Assembly: GCF_014641945.1 (NCBI RefSeq) | Contig: NZ_BMIJ01000001.1 | Coordinates: forward strand, 248,001-312,000 | Length of the DNA stretch: 64,000 nucleotides | From: Marinobacterium zhoushanense | Lineage (GTDB): Bacteria; Pseudomonadota; Gammaproteobacteria; Pseudomonadales; Balneatricaceae | Direction of reading: 5' to 3' | In this document: positions 1 to 8,490 of the stretch, in pieces | How the letters are laid out: each line of letters starts with the position of its first letter | Position numbering within the stretch: position 1 is the first letter of the stretch | Position numbers and translations under genes: made by a program | Notes under the pieces: generated by a model | Told to the model about the DNA's origin: nothing | The model's database searches: none | What the model saw: only the letters and a program-made list of their open reading frames with translations

Positions 1-897
1 GATAACGGTACCGACCACGATGGTGGCGTTTTCTGAGGCATACTCCTCAACCAGATCACCAATTTCGGAAAACTCACCAAGACCGAGATCCATACCTGCG
101 GTAATGTTGACCAGGATGCCGCTGGCACCCTTGAGGTCCACATCCTCCAGCAGCGGGCTGTTGATCGCCGCCTGGGTGGCTTCCTGTGCACGGTTATCGC
201 CCTTGGCCCGACCGGTACCCATCATCGCCATGCCCATCTCGGACATCACGGTACGCACGTCGGCGAAGTCGACGTTGATCATACCCGGACGGATGATCAG
301 GTCGGCGATCCCCTGCACCGCACCCTTCAATACATCGTTGGCGGTACTGAAAGCCTGGATCAGACTGCAGTTCTTACCCAGAACCGGGAGCAGCTTCTCG
401 TTCGGGATGATAATTAGAGAGTCGACACTCTCCTGCAGCTCGCGAATGCCCTGATCCGCAACCTTCATCCGCTTGCGCCCTTCGAACGGGAACGGACGGG
501 TCACCACGGCCACGGTCAGGATTCCCATCTCGCGCGCAACTTCAGCTACGATGGGCGCCGCCCCGGTACCGGTACCACCCCCCATGCCGGCGGTGATGAA
601 CACCATATCGGCTCCGGCAAGCGCCTCGGCGATACGATCACGATCTTCCAGCGCCGCCGAACGGCCCACTTCCGGATTCGCTCCGGCACCCAGCCCCTTG
701 GTCAGCTCGCCACCGATATGCAGCACGGTGCGTGCGGCCATCTTGCCCAGCGCCTGAGCATCGGTGTTGGCGCAAATGAACTCCACCCCTTCAACTTCAG
801 AGCTCACCATATGATCGACGGCATTGCCACCACCACCGCCAACACCGACGACCTTGATAACTGCACTCTGCGGTACGCTATCAATCAATTCAAACAT
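1..897 (-). CDS. ftsZ: Cell division protein FtsZ (3' part outside window)
   Basis: Tubulin-like GTPase that polymerises into the cytoplasmic Z ring and recruits the divisome. The reverse strand reads from an ATG at 895-897 ([20 protein letters not shown]...), with the glycine-rich nucleotide loop [10 protein letters not shown], then CANTDAQAL, the tubulin signature [10 protein letters not shown] and an [15 protein letters not shown] segment. The frame stays open to base 1, so about 299 N-terminal residues are present, and the C-terminal linker and FtsA/ZipA-binding tail lie outside. A strong ribosome site (GGAAGGAGA) precedes the ATG. It lies downstream of ftsA in the normal order, 133 nt away. 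Confidence 0.97.
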   Translation of the reverse strand, partial: MFELIDSVPQSAVIKVVGVGGGGGNAVDHMVSSEVEGVEFICANTDAQALGKMAARTVLHIGGELTKGLGAGANPEVGRSAALEDRDRIAEALAGADMVFITAGMGGGTGTGAAPIVAEVAREMGILTVAVVTRPFPFEGRKRMKVADQGIRELQESVDSLIIIPNEKLLPVLGKNCSLIQAFSTANDVLKGAVQGIADLIIRPGMINVDFADVRTVMSEMGMAMMGTGRAKGDNRAQEATQAAINSPLLEDVDLKGASGILVNITAGMDLGLGEFSEIGDLVEEYASENATIVVGTVI

Positions 898-1002
898 CTC
901 TGCGTCTCCTTCCAGGTTTTGCATGTCCCGCTCTGACGTCGGGTTGGTTCTGCATCTACTCATTTTTGTTGTACCGGATCCGTCACCACTCGACCCGACA
1001 CT

Positions 1003-1029
1003 CGCGGAGCCCAGAAAGGCGGCTCCGCG
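1003..1029 (-). other. Perfect hairpin immediately after the ftsA stop
   Basis: CGCGGAGCC at 1003-1011 pairs exactly with GGCTCCGCG at 1021-1029, with a 9-nt loop. It begins 1 nt after the ftsA stop codon on the transcribed (minus) strand. There is no T-run, so it is not a typical intrinsic terminator; it could be an mRNA stability or processing element between ftsA and ftsZ. Confidence 0.55.
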
Positions 1030-1030
1030 A

Positions 1031-2293
1031 CTAAAAGTTTCCCTGCAACCAGGCCTTCATGCGCCCGAACATATCCGGGAACTGAAAGCTGCTGCGCTCT
1101 TCTACCGGTTGCTGCCGACGCGCCGCCAGCGGCTCCTGCTCAACCGCGCCTATCGACTGTCGAGCGTAGTGCAACAAGCCAATCGCCGTCGCGTAGATCG
1201 AATTGCCGAGCAGATCCTCCATTCCTCTGACCCCCTGCGGTTTCGACAGGCGCACCGGCATATGGAAAATCTCTTCAGCGAGTTCGACCGCTCCCTCCAT
1301 CTTCGAGGTCCCGCCGGTCAACACAATACCGCCAGCAATAAGATCCTCGAATCCGGAGCGTCGGATCTCCGCCTGAATCAGGTTGAACAACTCCTCATAC
1401 CGGGGCTCAACCACCTCAGCCAGCGCTTGACGAGATAGATCGCGAGCCGGTCGATCACCCACGCTGGGTACCTTGATCACTTCGTCGGCACGGGTCAGCT
1501 GAGCCAGCGCACAGGCGTATTTGATCTTCAGCTGCTCGGCGTTGACCGTCGGTGTGCGCAACGCCATCGCAATGTCATTGGTCACCTGGTCACCGGCAAT
1601 CGGTATCACCGCCGTATGACGGATAGCACCATGGGTATAGATGGCAATATCGGTGGTACCACCGCCAATATCGACCATGCAGACCCCGAGGTCGCGCTCA
1701 TCGTCCGTCAGCACCGCCTGGCTGGAAGCCAACTGCTCCAACACCACAGCATCCACCTCCAGTCCACAGCGGCGGATGCACTTCTCGATATTCTGTACCG
1801 AGTTGATCGACCCGGTGACCAGATGTACTTTCGCCTCCAGGCGCACGCCGGACATTCCCAGCGGCTCCTTGATCCCCTCCTGATTATCGATCAGGTACTC
1901 CTGCGGCAGAATATGCAGGATCTTCTGATCTGCCGGAATCGCCACCGCTCGGGCTGCATCGATCACCCGCTCCAGATCGTACTCGTTGACCTCCCGGTCT
2001 CGCACCGCCACGATGCCATGAGAGTTCAGACTGTTTATATGGCTACCGGCAATACCCACTGTCACCGAGTGAATCTTGCAACCGGCCATCAACTCAGCTT
2101 CCTCGACCGCACGCTGAATGGAGCCTACGGTCGACTCGATATTGACCACGACACCACGCTTGAGCCCCTGCGAAGGCTGGGAGCTGAAGCCGACAATTTC
2201 GATATCGCCACCCGGCGTCACTTCACCGACCAAACACACCACCTTGGATGTGCCGATATCGAGCGCCACAATCATGTTATTTGCAATCGTCAT
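1031..2293 (-). CDS. ftsA: Cell division protein FtsA
   Basis: Actin-like ATPase that tethers FtsZ filaments to the inner membrane and helps recruit late divisome proteins. The 420-residue product has the family length. It shows the phosphate-1 loop [10 protein letters not shown] near the N terminus, the phosphate-2 loop [14 protein letters not shown] around 208-221, and the adenosine motif [12 protein letters not shown] around 323-334. It ends in a short amphipathic helix ([12 protein letters not shown]) typical of the membrane-targeting tail. No convincing Shine-Dalgarno sequence precedes the ATG. In most relatives ftsA is coupled to an upstream ftsQ, which is not present here; an AT-rich non-coding gap lies upstream instead. 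Confidence 0.97.
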   Translation of the reverse strand: MTIANNMIVALDIGTSKVVCLVGEVTPGGDIEIVGFSSQPSQGLKRGVVVNIESTVGSIQRAVEEAELMAGCKIHSVTVGIAGSHINSLNSHGIVAVRDREVNEYDLERVIDAARAVAIPADQKILHILPQEYLIDNQEGIKEPLGMSGVRLEAKVHLVTGSINSVQNIEKCIRRCGLEVDAVVLEQLASSQAVLTDDERDLGVCMVDIGGGTTDIAIYTHGAIRHTAVIPIAGDQVTNDIAMALRTPTVNAEQLKIKYACALAQLTRADEVIKVPSVGDRPARDLSRQALAEVVEPRYEELFNLIQAEIRRSGFEDLIAGGIVLTGGTSKMEGAVELAEEIFHMPVRLSKPQGVRGMEDLLGNSIYATAIGLLHYARQSIGAVEQEPLAARRQQPVEERSSFQFPDMFGRMKAWLQGNF

Positions 2294-2835
2294 AGTCGTT
2301 TGAGTCGGCTGTCTGTGTTAACAGGTATAAATCGTAACTGCAGCACCGAAACCCTCATTTTCAAAAAGTTTTACAGCAAGAAACGCGCCACTCTTGAAAA
2401 CCCATTTTTGATGCTGTCTGTAGAGCAAGTATTACGTAGACCTGTTTAAAAAATCAACAAATCCATAATGTGTCATATCGGCAGAACTTTGCCGCACTAA
2501 AGGGGAATTTCTTTTTATTTCAAGCCGCTAAGGAAGGTAGAGGTGAAAAGATTTGCCGCTTACCAAAAGCAATATCAAAAAACTTTCATGAATAGATAAA
2601 AAGTAAAAATCAATATTTAATTTTGAATAAAACACGAAATATCAATATTGAATTTTGATTAAACACCAAAATATCATTTTTTATTTTTGATTAATCACAA
2701 AAATTCACAATGTACTTTTGATTTTAGAATCCCAGCAAGAAACAGCAGTGATTTCACTGAGACGGTCATATTGGCGGCAGGTAGAGCAGTTGCTGCCAGA
2801 TGAACAATGGCATCAATAGAGCAGGCGTGGCGGAT
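2294..2835. other. AT-rich intergenic gap upstream of ftsA
   Basis: About 540 nt without a credible gene. Bases ~2440-2735 are strikingly AT-rich compared with the GC-rich surroundings and contain the 32-bp direct repeats listed separately. The promoter(s) of ftsA must lie here or further upstream. I could not identify an unambiguous -35/-10 pair. The usual ftsQ and ddlB genes are not in this gap. Confidence 0.7.
2609..2732. repeat. Three 32-bp direct repeats plus one degenerate copy (iteron-like)
   Basis: Head-to-tail units at 2609-2640, 2641-2672 and 2673-2704, with a decayed fourth at 2705-2732. Each unit has an ATCA start, an ATTTTTGA/AATTTTGA core and a (C)ACAAAA/CGAAAT end. The core forms an inverted repeat inside each unit: ATTTTG-N9-CAAAAT in unit 2, ATTTTTG-N8-CAAAAAT in unit 3, and one mismatch in unit 1. 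Unit 3 also contains the palindrome TGATTAATCA. Regular phasing of dyads at 32 bp (about three helical turns) suggests cooperative protein binding. Confidence 0.75.
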
Positions 2836-3557
2836 TTAGTTCCTATGCGCGGGGAGCATCAGTCTGGCCAACAGCATCACGGCATACCAGCAAAGCACCA
2901 TGCTCCATAAGTCATGGGAGAGAAAATGGGCGCCACGCAGCTGCTGCGAGAGCCCAAACAGTAGGCCGCCGCCTAATCCCACCGCCAGCGCGGCATAGCG
3001 CCAACGAGGTGCCGCTGTTTTCGCCGCGAAGTAAAGTGCCAGCCAGGCATAGCCGGCACTAGCGTGACCGGCGGGGAAGCAGACCCCGTCACCACCGCCC
3101 TGCAGCAACTGCTGCAACAGCGGCAGATAGACCTGAGTTCCACCAAAGGGTTGCAGGTTCCAGGGGCATTCGACTCCTGTCATCTGCTTAGCCAACGCCA
3201 CCAGCAAACTGGCCGCGCCGGCGCTACCACAAGATACCCCAAAACACGGCGCCACCGGGTCAACCCAGGATGCCACCAACTTAAAACAAGCATGCCCATC
3301 ATGCCGAGCAGCAACGCAATGCTGAGATCCCGCCCTCCCTTATGGATCAGTTCACCGAACAACCAGCTGTCTCGCAGCGCCCAGCCATAGCCCTCCTGAG
3401 CGTAGAGCCAACTGGCGAAAAGCAGATCCAGCTGCTCCATACTGATGATCGCCTGTAGCAGGATGGCGAGTACAAGCGGCTGCAGCAGTAGCTGACGCCC
3501 CTGGCTGAGCAGACAAAAGCTAGAGCCAATAGCTGCAGTTGGTACGCGTATATTCAT
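2836..3557 (-). pseudogene. PAP2-family membrane phosphatase gene with an internal frameshift
   Basis: The two halves of one PAP2 (phosphatidic acid phosphatase type 2) membrane protein lie in different frames. The first half starts at an ATG at 3557 after GGGGAG and carries predicted membrane segments, ending in ...RRVLGYLVVAPA. The second half continues near 3230-3250 in another frame (AASLLVALAKQMTGVECPW) and holds the PAP2 motifs FPAGHASAGYAW (acid-base histidine) and SQQLRGAHFLSHD (nucleophile histidine with Arg and Asp). Both catalytic motifs are intact, so the lesion is a single indel. It is recent decay, a sequencing error or, less likely, recoding. An intact enzyme would dephosphorylate lipid phosphates at the membrane. 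Confidence 0.75.
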
Positions 3558-3738
3558 CGCTGATCTCCCCACCTGGCCCGTCAGGCGCCAGGGCGAACAA
3601 CGGCCTGCTCGCCTGCTGACAAGCATTCAGCGTAGAGGTATGCCTGTACTGGCTTAAGGGGATATTAAGCTGTTGATCGATGAGCTGCGTTTTGCCCGGC
3701 GCGCAAAAAACGTTGGCTAACGACAGATGTCGCGCCGT

Positions 3739-4365
3739 TCAGCACACGCGCTCACGTAATGACGAAGGCACCAGCTCCGGCCTGGTGATCAGGTAGTCGC
3801 GTATACTGGTGCGGCCATCGGCGAGGAAGCTGGTATCGAGAAAGTTATCCAGTACCTCATCGCCATGTGCCGCCGCGGAGACGAGGCAAAACTTCAGATA
3901 ACGTGGAAAGGGCAAAATATCATCGCGCCAGATTGCGCCCTGATAATGGCGCCCAACCCGCTCGTGGTACTCATCCTCGGTCACGCATTTGTTCAGCCGA
4001 TACTCCAGATCGGTATAGCCGGTGCACATGCGCGCGGCGATCTGCGGCCGGCCCTCCAGATCGATAGGCACCACCTCGATCCAACGATAGCGGTGCTCCC
4101 GCTCGTACAGCTCGGTGAACTGGTCGACCGGGCACTCAAACTGGGCGGCGATGATCGATATCGTTGAGCAGGGTTCGGTGGAACAGGAGGAGACCTCGAG
4201 ACTGTCGGCTGGCTGACCATGACCGGCGATGAACACTATTCCCACCTTGTTAAAGATGCGGCGAAAACCGGGCACCCTGACCAAGCGGTAGTCGTTCAAG
4301 CCCGGCACTGTATCCCGCGCCGACCGCTCCGACAGTAATGACCCAAACCCTACAACCGAGATCAT
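3739..4365 (-). CDS. Gamma-glutamylcyclotransferase-fold protein
   Basis: A 208-residue predicted cytoplasmic protein. The N terminus MISVVGFGSLLSERSARDTV resembles the substrate-binding loop (xxGSL/GSN) of the gamma-glutamylcyclotransferase/AIG2 fold. It is followed by a cysteine-bearing stretch, FECPVDQFTELYEREHRYRW, where the glutamate of the ERE segment could be the general acid-base. Such proteins cleave gamma-glutamyl amines or amino acids, but this subgroup is uncharacterised and the substrate is unknown. The next gene upstream on the same strand (4381-4734) ends 15 nt before its start, so the two are probably cotranscribed. Confidence 0.5.
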   Translation of the reverse strand: MISVVGFGSLLSERSARDTVPGLNDYRLVRVPGFRRIFNKVGIVFIAGHGQPADSLEVSSCSTEPCSTISIIAAQFECPVDQFTELYEREHRYRWIEVVPIDLEGRPQIAARMCTGYTDLEYRLNKCVTEDEYHERVGRHYQGAIWRDDILPFPRYLKFCLVSAAAHGDEVLDNFLDTSFLADGRTSIRDYLITRPELVPSSLRERVC

Positions 4366-4380
4366 CGCCTCCTCCCGCGG

Positions 4381-4734
4381 TTACCAATAATAGTAGAGCG
4401 ATACTGCCGCCAGCAGCGTCAACGGAAGCATCAGTATCAGCGCCTTCAGATCGCCGAGCACACGCTGAAAGATCAACAGATGCACTATCGGGAAGGTAAT
4501 AAACATACAGGACAGCGGTATCCACCAATGCAGTTTCAGAAAGCCAAACGCCATCGCACCCAGCAGAGTAAGCGCGCCGAAGTTCCCTGCCATGATCACC
4601 GTGATCTGCCCATTCGGCTTCTGCATGAACGCAGGCCGCTTCTCCTGGGGCTGCTTGTTCAACGCCCCGGCACTGAGCGCTGCGGACATCGATACGATTC
4701 CCGCGAAAAGAAAGATGTAGAGTGGTTCGGCCAT
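4381..4734 (-). CDS. Small four-helix inner-membrane protein, unknown function
   Basis: A 117-residue protein from an ATG at 4734, chosen because AGGAGG sits 5 nt upstream; an earlier in-frame ATG lacks such a site. Four hydrophobic stretches are visible: AEPLYIFLFAGIVSMSAAL, ITVIMAGNFGALTLLGAMAF, WIPLSCMFITFPIVHLLIF and LILMLPLTLLAAVSLYYYW. I do not recognise a family. It is followed 15 nt later by the cyclotransferase-fold gene. Confidence 0.6.
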   Translation of the reverse strand: MAEPLYIFLFAGIVSMSAALSAGALNKQPQEKRPAFMQKPNGQITVIMAGNFGALTLLGAMAFGFLKLHWWIPLSCMFITFPIVHLLIFQRVLGDLKALILMLPLTLLAAVSLYYYW

Positions 4735-4879
4735 GGCGCCTCCTTGTGTATGAGTCGCCAATTGTAACGGCAGATAGCAACAGATGATATTTCAGCAGGC
4801 ATCGGCTAACGGCCAAAAATGGTAAACTGGCACCCTTGATTCACCCGACTTTTCATTCACCACTATTAGCGTTCCCCCT

Positions 4880-5521
4880 ATGCCCGAATTTCTTGTTGAT
4901 GAAGCTATCGAAGACTACGCCTACCTGCAAACCAGTGCCGAACCGCCGCTGTTGCAGGAACTGATCGATCAGACCAACCTGAATATGGGCTGGCCACAGA
5001 AGCTCTCCGGCCGTCTGGTGGGCCGTACGCTGAAGCTGCTGTCGGCGATGGTCAGGCCAAAACAGGCACTGGAGATCGGCATGTTTACCGGCTATTCGGC
5101 GCTGTCTATCGCCGAGGGGATGCCGGACGATGGCCGCCTGGTCTGCTGCGAAACCAACCCTCGTGCCATCGAATTCGCCCAGGGTTTTTTCGACCGCAGC
5201 GAACATGGCCATAAGATCGAAGTGATCTTCGGCCGAGCCCTGGAAACCATTGAGAAACTGGACATGGCACTCGACTTCACCTTTATCGATGCCGACAAAC
5301 GCAACTATCTTAACTACTATGAGCGGGTCAAGGAGATGACCCGTCCAGGTGGGCTGATCGTGCTCGACAATGTGCTCTGGTCCGGCAAGGTGTTGCAGCC
5401 CGAGTCGGAGATCGACGATATTCTGGTGGAGACCAACCGCCGAATCGCCGCCGATCCGGACGTGGAGAATGTATTCTTGACCCTGCGCGACGGTCTGAAC
5501 GTGGTACGCAAAAAGGATTGA
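4880..5521 (+). CDS. Class I SAM-dependent O-methyltransferase (COMT/YrrM type)
   Basis: A 213-residue cation-dependent O-methyltransferase of the caffeoyl-CoA/catechol family. The SAM-binding motif is LEIGMFTGYSAL (about 65-76). The metal-binding FIDADKRNY (about 135-143) and LDNVLWSGKV (about 160-169) motifs are intact. Substrates of bacterial members are mostly unknown; the family methylates catechol-like hydroxyls or, in some cases, wobble uridine derivatives in tRNA. It is the first gene of a rightward set and lies 21 nt before the YdbH-type gene. Confidence 0.85.
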   Translation: MPEFLVDEAIEDYAYLQTSAEPPLLQELIDQTNLNMGWPQKLSGRLVGRTLKLLSAMVRPKQALEIGMFTGYSALSIAEGMPDDGRLVCCETNPRAIEFAQGFFDRSEHGHKIEVIFGRALETIEKLDMALDFTFIDADKRNYLNYYERVKEMTRPGGLIVLDNVLWSGKVLQPESEIDDILVETNRRIAADPDVENVFLTLRDGLNVVRKKD

Positions 5522-5542
5522 TACCCACGACAGGGAGACGAG

Positions 5543-7864
5543 ATGCGAAAACTGCTGTGGTTACTGCTACCCGTCCCCCTGCTACTCCTGTTGCTGTATA
5601 TTGCCCTGCCCTACGTTGCCCGCTCATTGATCGAACAGTGGCTTAGCGACCAGGGCTTTCACACCCCAAGGATAGAGCTAACCCACCCCGGCTGGAGCAG
5701 TCTCGAAATCCCCTCCCTGTCGCTGTCGCAGCGAGGTGATGAGCGCCAGATCAATCTGCAGGCAAGCGACATCAGCATCCTGTTTGATCCAGGACGGCTG
5801 TTGCTGAACCGTGAAATCAGTGAGATCCGCATCCCTCGCGTGCAGATCGAGATCACCGCCGAGCGCAGTATTGAAGCCAGGATTGAGACCAGCGCGGCCG
5901 AAAACTTTGACCTCAACCAAGTGCCACCGACGCTGCTGTTCCAGTACGCACCTGCCCGCCGCCTGGTCATTGGCGAGGCCCAAATCGACTACCAAGCCCC
6001 TGACCAACCCAGCCTGAATGCGCGGGGCAATATCGACCTCACGCGTGAGCAGCTGCTCAGTCGCATGCAGCTGGATATAACGCCGCAACAGCAGGAGACC
6101 CTGGCACCGGTCTACCTGGACCTGCGGCTGCAGTCGGATCAACAACTCAGTCTGGCGCTGCTGCGTAACAACATGCTCATGGCGCAAGTCAGCGGCAAAT
6201 TGAATACTGAAGGGAGCACATGGGGCGCAGCGCTTAGCAGCAATATCGAGCTGATCCCGTTACAGCAATGGTTGCAATCCCTGCTACCGAACTATCCCGT
6301 TGCCCTGACCGAAGGGCGCTTGGATGCGCAACTGACGACACACTGGCCGGCTCAACTGCCACTGGATGGCACGCAACTGATTCAGGCCCTATCTGCGGAG
6401 CTTTCCTCAAACCTGAGCCTGCGAAGCGGTGCGCTCTCGATCGATGAAATCGAAGCTGAGCATGGCGATCTGGAGCTGACTGCCCATGCCTCCCTGTCCG
6501 CCTCCGAACTGCAGCTACGGGTCCTGCCCGGTAGCAGTGTCGGGGGAAAGGCGGTCCATGCACCCGGCTGGGCCGTACAGGATATCCGCCTGCGGCTGGA
6601 GCGGCCATTTGAGCTGGTTCACTCGCTCGACGGAGCCCGAACTGAACCCGGTCCGATCCAGCTGGTGGTGACGCCGGAGGGTATGGAGCTGGATGGGGTG
6701 GACTCGCTCTCACTCTCGCCGCTTGAGGTCGGGCTGCAGATCCAACCAGTCCCCCTGGGTGTGGAATTCCGGCTCAACAGCAAAAAGCTGGATCTGGCGG
6801 TTGCCGGCAAGCAGCTGCCGAGCATTGCCACTCAACTGTCAGGTCAATGGCATCCCGACACAGCTCGCGGCACCCTGCGACTGCAGACCCAGACTCCCGA
6901 GACAGAGCTGAATGCCGACTGGCGGCTCTCCGCTACCGATTTCCACGCCGACTGGCGGGCCTCCCCGCTGAACCTGCCCAGCCTGCAGCCCCTGCTGCGG
7001 CAATGGCTGGCAGCCTGGCCCTCAGACCTGGTGCTGAATCGCGGTGAACTCAGGCTCAGCGGCCAACTGACCGGTCCCTCCCCCGGCGACGCCGCCGTGT
7101 CGGCAGCGGTCGCCCTGCGCAGTACCGATCTGACCTGGGCCGACCATATCGAGGCAGAGGGTGTCGATGCCGACCTCGATGTGCAGTACCGGCGCAACGG
7201 CAGCCTCAGTTCCGGCGGCGTAGTGCATGCCGATCTGCTGCGCACCGGCATCGATATCCGCGATACGCAGCTGGCTTACCGCTATCGCCAGAACCGGGAC
7301 GGTAGTGCGCAGATGACCACCCAACCCTTGACGCTGAACCTGCTCGGCGGGAGGATCGAGCTTCCGGCAATCACCTTTGACCCAACGGCACCCAGTTTCG
7401 AAACCACGGCAACGCTGGAGCAGATTCAACTCAGCGAAGCGCTGCGCCTGTATCAACAACCGGGCCTTACCGGCGAAACGGCGCTAAGCGGTACCTTACC
7501 GATCAGGATCAAGGGCCAGGATATTGAGATCAGCAACGGTCATATCAGTAGCACTACCCCCGGCTGGATCCGCTATCAACCCAGCACAGAGTTGGAACTG
7601 GCAGCACAATCCAATCCGGGCCTGCAACTGGCGCTGTCGGCCCTGAGCAACCTGCAACTGGATCAGCTTGATCTGGGTGTTCACTACACGCCCAACGGCG
7701 ATCTGGAACTGAACAGCCGCCTTCAGGGTCAGAACCCGGACTGGCAGCAGGGGCGCCCGATCGATATTACGCTCAATATCGAGGAGAACCTGTTACAGCT
7801 GTTAAGATCGCTGCAGATATCACAACGGATCGGTGAGTCACTGCAAAAGCAGCTGACACGCTGA
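5543..7864 (+). CDS. ydbH: YdbH-family intermembrane lipid-transport bridge (AsmA-like)
   Basis: A 773-residue protein anchored by one N-terminal membrane helix (LLWLLLPVPLLLLLLYIALPY) and followed by a long beta-rich periplasmic body with repeated amphipathic strands, the architecture of AsmA-like proteins. In E. coli, YdbH acts redundantly with TamB and YhdP in moving phospholipids to the outer membrane, joining the outer-membrane lipoprotein YnbE. Identity rests on general architecture and on the next two genes being YnbE and YdbL homologues, the diagnostic order. It is somewhat shorter than the E. coli protein (about 880 residues). GGGAGACGAG precedes the start. Confidence 0.85.
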   Translation: MRKLLWLLLPVPLLLLLLYIALPYVARSLIEQWLSDQGFHTPRIELTHPGWSSLEIPSLSLSQRGDERQINLQASDISILFDPGRLLLNREISEIRIPRVQIEITAERSIEARIETSAAENFDLNQVPPTLLFQYAPARRLVIGEAQIDYQAPDQPSLNARGNIDLTREQLLSRMQLDITPQQQETLAPVYLDLRLQSDQQLSLALLRNNMLMAQVSGKLNTEGSTWGAALSSNIELIPLQQWLQSLLPNYPVALTEGRLDAQLTTHWPAQLPLDGTQLIQALSAELSSNLSLRSGALSIDEIEAEHGDLELTAHASLSASELQLRVLPGSSVGGKAVHAPGWAVQDIRLRLERPFELVHSLDGARTEPGPIQLVVTPEGMELDGVDSLSLSPLEVGLQIQPVPLGVEFRLNSKKLDLAVAGKQLPSIATQLSGQWHPDTARGTLRLQTQTPETELNADWRLSATDFHADWRASPLNLPSLQPLLRQWLAAWPSDLVLNRGELRLSGQLTGPSPGDAAVSAAVALRSTDLTWADHIEAEGVDADLDVQYRRNGSLSSGGVVHADLLRTGIDIRDTQLAYRYRQNRDGSAQMTTQPLTLNLLGGRIELPAITFDPTAPSFETTATLEQIQLSEALRLYQQPGLTGETALSGTLPIRIKGQDIEISNGHISSTTPGWIRYQPSTELELAAQSNPGLQLALSALSNLQLDQLDLGVHYTPNGDLELNSRLQGQNPDWQQGRPIDITLNIEENLLQLLRSLQISQRIGESLQKQLTR

Positions 7865-7939
7865 GCCTTAAGACCCTATTAAGCTCGGCCATGAGACCCT
7901 GTAGATGACGAATTCAATAATTGCGGAGGAGTACCGACT

Positions 7940-8137
7940 ATGCTGAAACAAGGTTCGTTCTGGCTCGCTCTGCCAATTGCGCTGCTAATGACAACCGCCT
8001 GCACACCAACGGTGCAGATTGCCGCTCCCTCGGACCCGATCACCATCAACCTCAACGTCAAGATTGAACACGAGATTCTGGTCAAGGTGGACAAGCAGAT
8101 CGACACGCTGCTTGAAGAGAACAGCGATCTATTCTGA
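7940..8137 (+). CDS. ynbE: YnbE-family small lipoprotein
   Basis: A 65-residue lipoprotein. After MLKQGSFWLALPIALLMTTA a lipobox cysteine (TTAC) is followed by a short mature part, IAAPSDPITINLNVKIEHEI, characteristic of YnbE. In E. coli, YnbE sits in the outer membrane, multimerises by beta-strand stacking, and docks with YdbH to complete the intermembrane bridge. GGAGGAG precedes the ATG. It lies 75 nt after ydbH and 14 nt before ydbL. Confidence 0.88.
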   Translation: MLKQGSFWLALPIALLMTTACTPTVQIAAPSDPITINLNVKIEHEILVKVDKQIDTLLEENSDLF

Positions 8138-8151
8138 GAAAGGAAAGCATC

Positions 8152-8487
8152 ATGAAAGTTATTAACCTGCGCGCGACATTGGCTGCTCTGCTGATTCTGC
8201 TGGCGAGCCCCGTCTTTGCTCTGACCCTGGATGAGGCCAAAGCCCGCGGCCTGGTTGGCGAGCAGAGCAGCGGTTATCTTGGAGTCGTGACCGGCAGCCC
8301 GAGCGGCGAGGTGAAGGCGTTGGTCGACGATATCAACGGCCAGCGCAAAGCGCTGTATATCGAAAAGGCGAAAGAGGCCGGCGTAGAGCTGAAGATCATG
8401 GAGCTGCGCACCGGCGAGCGGTTGATCAAGCGCGCCGCCGACGGTGAGTATGTGCGCACCCCCGACGGCAAGTGGCTCAAGAAGTAA
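8152..8487 (+). CDS. ydbL: YdbL-family periplasmic protein (DUF1318)
   Basis: A 111-residue exported protein with a Sec signal peptide (LAALLILLASPVFA, cleavage likely before LTLDEAK). The mature domain begins LDEAKARGLVGEQSSGYLG, the hallmark of DUF1318/YdbL. E. coli YdbL is a periplasmic factor that modulates YdbH-YnbE assembly and prevents aberrant YnbE multimers. AAAGGAAAG precedes the ATG. The next gene starts 3 nt after its stop, indicating translational coupling. Confidence 0.88.
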   Translation: MKVINLRATLAALLILLASPVFALTLDEAKARGLVGEQSSGYLGVVTGSPSGEVKALVDDINGQRKALYIEKAKEAGVELKIMELRTGERLIKRAADGEYVRTPDGKWLKK

Positions 8488-8490
8488 GCC

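Noticed and set aside
2609..2732. Plasmid- or chromosome-type replication origin at the iterons
   Set aside because: No replication initiator gene or DnaA-box cluster is visible, and the repeats sit in the ftsA promoter region.
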